From contig JAJAZJ010000008.1 of assembly GCA_026785795.1 (NCBI GenBank), positions 1 through 16,380 on the forward strand: DNA of 16,380 nt. Direction: 5' to 3'. The notes below the pieces were generated by a model, which saw nothing but the letters and a program-made list of their open reading frames with translations, searched no databases and was not told where the DNA came from. The stretch comes from Pseudoxanthomonas sp. (GTDB lineage: Bacteria; Pseudomonadota; Gammaproteobacteria; Xanthomonadales; Xanthomonadaceae). Made by a program: the position numbers and the translations under genes. Positions 16,045 to 16,380 of this stretch are shown here, piece after piece. Within the stretch, counting starts at the first letter, position 1. The number at the start of each line of letters is the position of its first letter.

Positions 16045-16380
16045 GGTTTTGCCTCCGGGCCGTCAGTGGGCGCTGGCACGACCAGGGTCTCGCGTACCGG
16101 ATGCTCAACTGCTACCTTCATCATGCGCAGCCTGTCTGCGGCCTTGACCCGCGATTGCTCGGCAGGGTCCTGGTGCTTGGTGCCCTGGCGCCGCCGCAGG
16201 GTGAGCATGACCGCCACGACGACCGCCACGGTGAGGATGATCGCGGCGAACTCAAAGGGCAGCAGAAACTCTGTGAACAGGGTGCGTGCAATCCAGGTCG
16301 TGTTGGAGGCATCGGCCGCGATAGAGGCGGCATTCTCCGCATAGGGGATGGCTGACTTGGCCTTGATGCCGATCAACACC
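16041..16380 (-). CDS. nuoJ: NADH-quinone oxidoreductase subunit J, C-terminal part
   Basis: The gene runs past the right edge of the window; about 113 codons of the 3' end are visible. The Met codon at 16377-16379 is internal. NuoJ is a five-helix membrane subunit of complex I near the quinone site. Seen: a final transmembrane helix [18 protein letters not shown], then a basic cytoplasmic tail with [18 protein letters not shown], as in Xanthomonadaceae NuoJ. The first four helices lie outside. Assignment rests on this segment plus position directly upstream of nuoK with a 4-base overlap. Confidence 0.92.
   Translation of the reverse strand, partial: VLIGIKAKSAIPYAENAASIAADASNTTWIARTLFTEFLLPFEFAAIILTVAVVVAVMLTLRRRQGTKHQDPAEQSRVKAADRLRMMKVAVEHPVRETLVVPAPTDGPEAKP

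Overview
This window is chromosomal core-genome DNA from a GC-rich gammaproteobacterium, most likely a member of the Xanthomonadaceae/Lysobacteraceae (the Xanthomonas, Stenotrophomonas, Pseudoxanthomonas, Lysobacter group). The assignment rests on three things: the style of the protein sequences, for example RimP with its Xanthomonad-type N-terminus; the gene order; and short intergenic repeats (TGTAGGAGC-type inverted pairs and GGGAATC runs) of a kind common in that family. The genus cannot be fixed by reading alone.

Layout. Positions 1-975 (+ strand) hold the 3' part of a zinc metallopeptidase of the dipeptidyl-peptidase III (M49) type. It converges on everything else and is separated by a strong bidirectional terminator (1007-1036). 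All other genes lie on the minus strand. Read in transcription order from the right edge they are: the end of the respiratory complex I operon (nuoJ partial, nuoK, nuoL, nuoM, nuoN; about 16380 to 10603); an initiator tRNA-fMet gene (10410-10486) with its own promoter; then rimP, nusA, infB, rbfA, truB, rpsO and pnp (10220 to 1056). The order from the tRNA through pnp matches the metY-rimP-nusA-infB-rbfA-truB-rpsO-pnp cluster known in Escherichia coli.

How the genes work together. NuoJ-N form the proton-pumping membrane arm of NADH:ubiquinone oxidoreductase. The second block joins translation initiation (fMet-tRNA, IF2), 30S maturation (RimP, RbfA, S15), transcription elongation/termination (NusA), tRNA modification (TruB) and RNA decay (PNPase). 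Control signals are visible where they would be expected: a promoter with a GC-rich discriminator in front of the tRNA, two tandem terminators between the tRNA and rimP, a promoter plus leader in front of rpsO, and a terminator plus two hairpins between rpsO and pnp.

Unusual points are modest. The peptidase has a five-residue HEVAH zinc motif instead of the classical HEXXGH. The initiator tRNA carries a U1-U72 mismatch. RimP has a 60-residue basic tail. NuoL has a histidine-rich loop. rbfA is flanked on both sides by different inverted-repeat elements lying next to start codons with poor ribosome-binding sites. I see no defence system, mobile gene, CRISPR array or biosynthetic cluster, and nothing I would call a new system. 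No stretch longer than 200 bases lacks an annotated gene.
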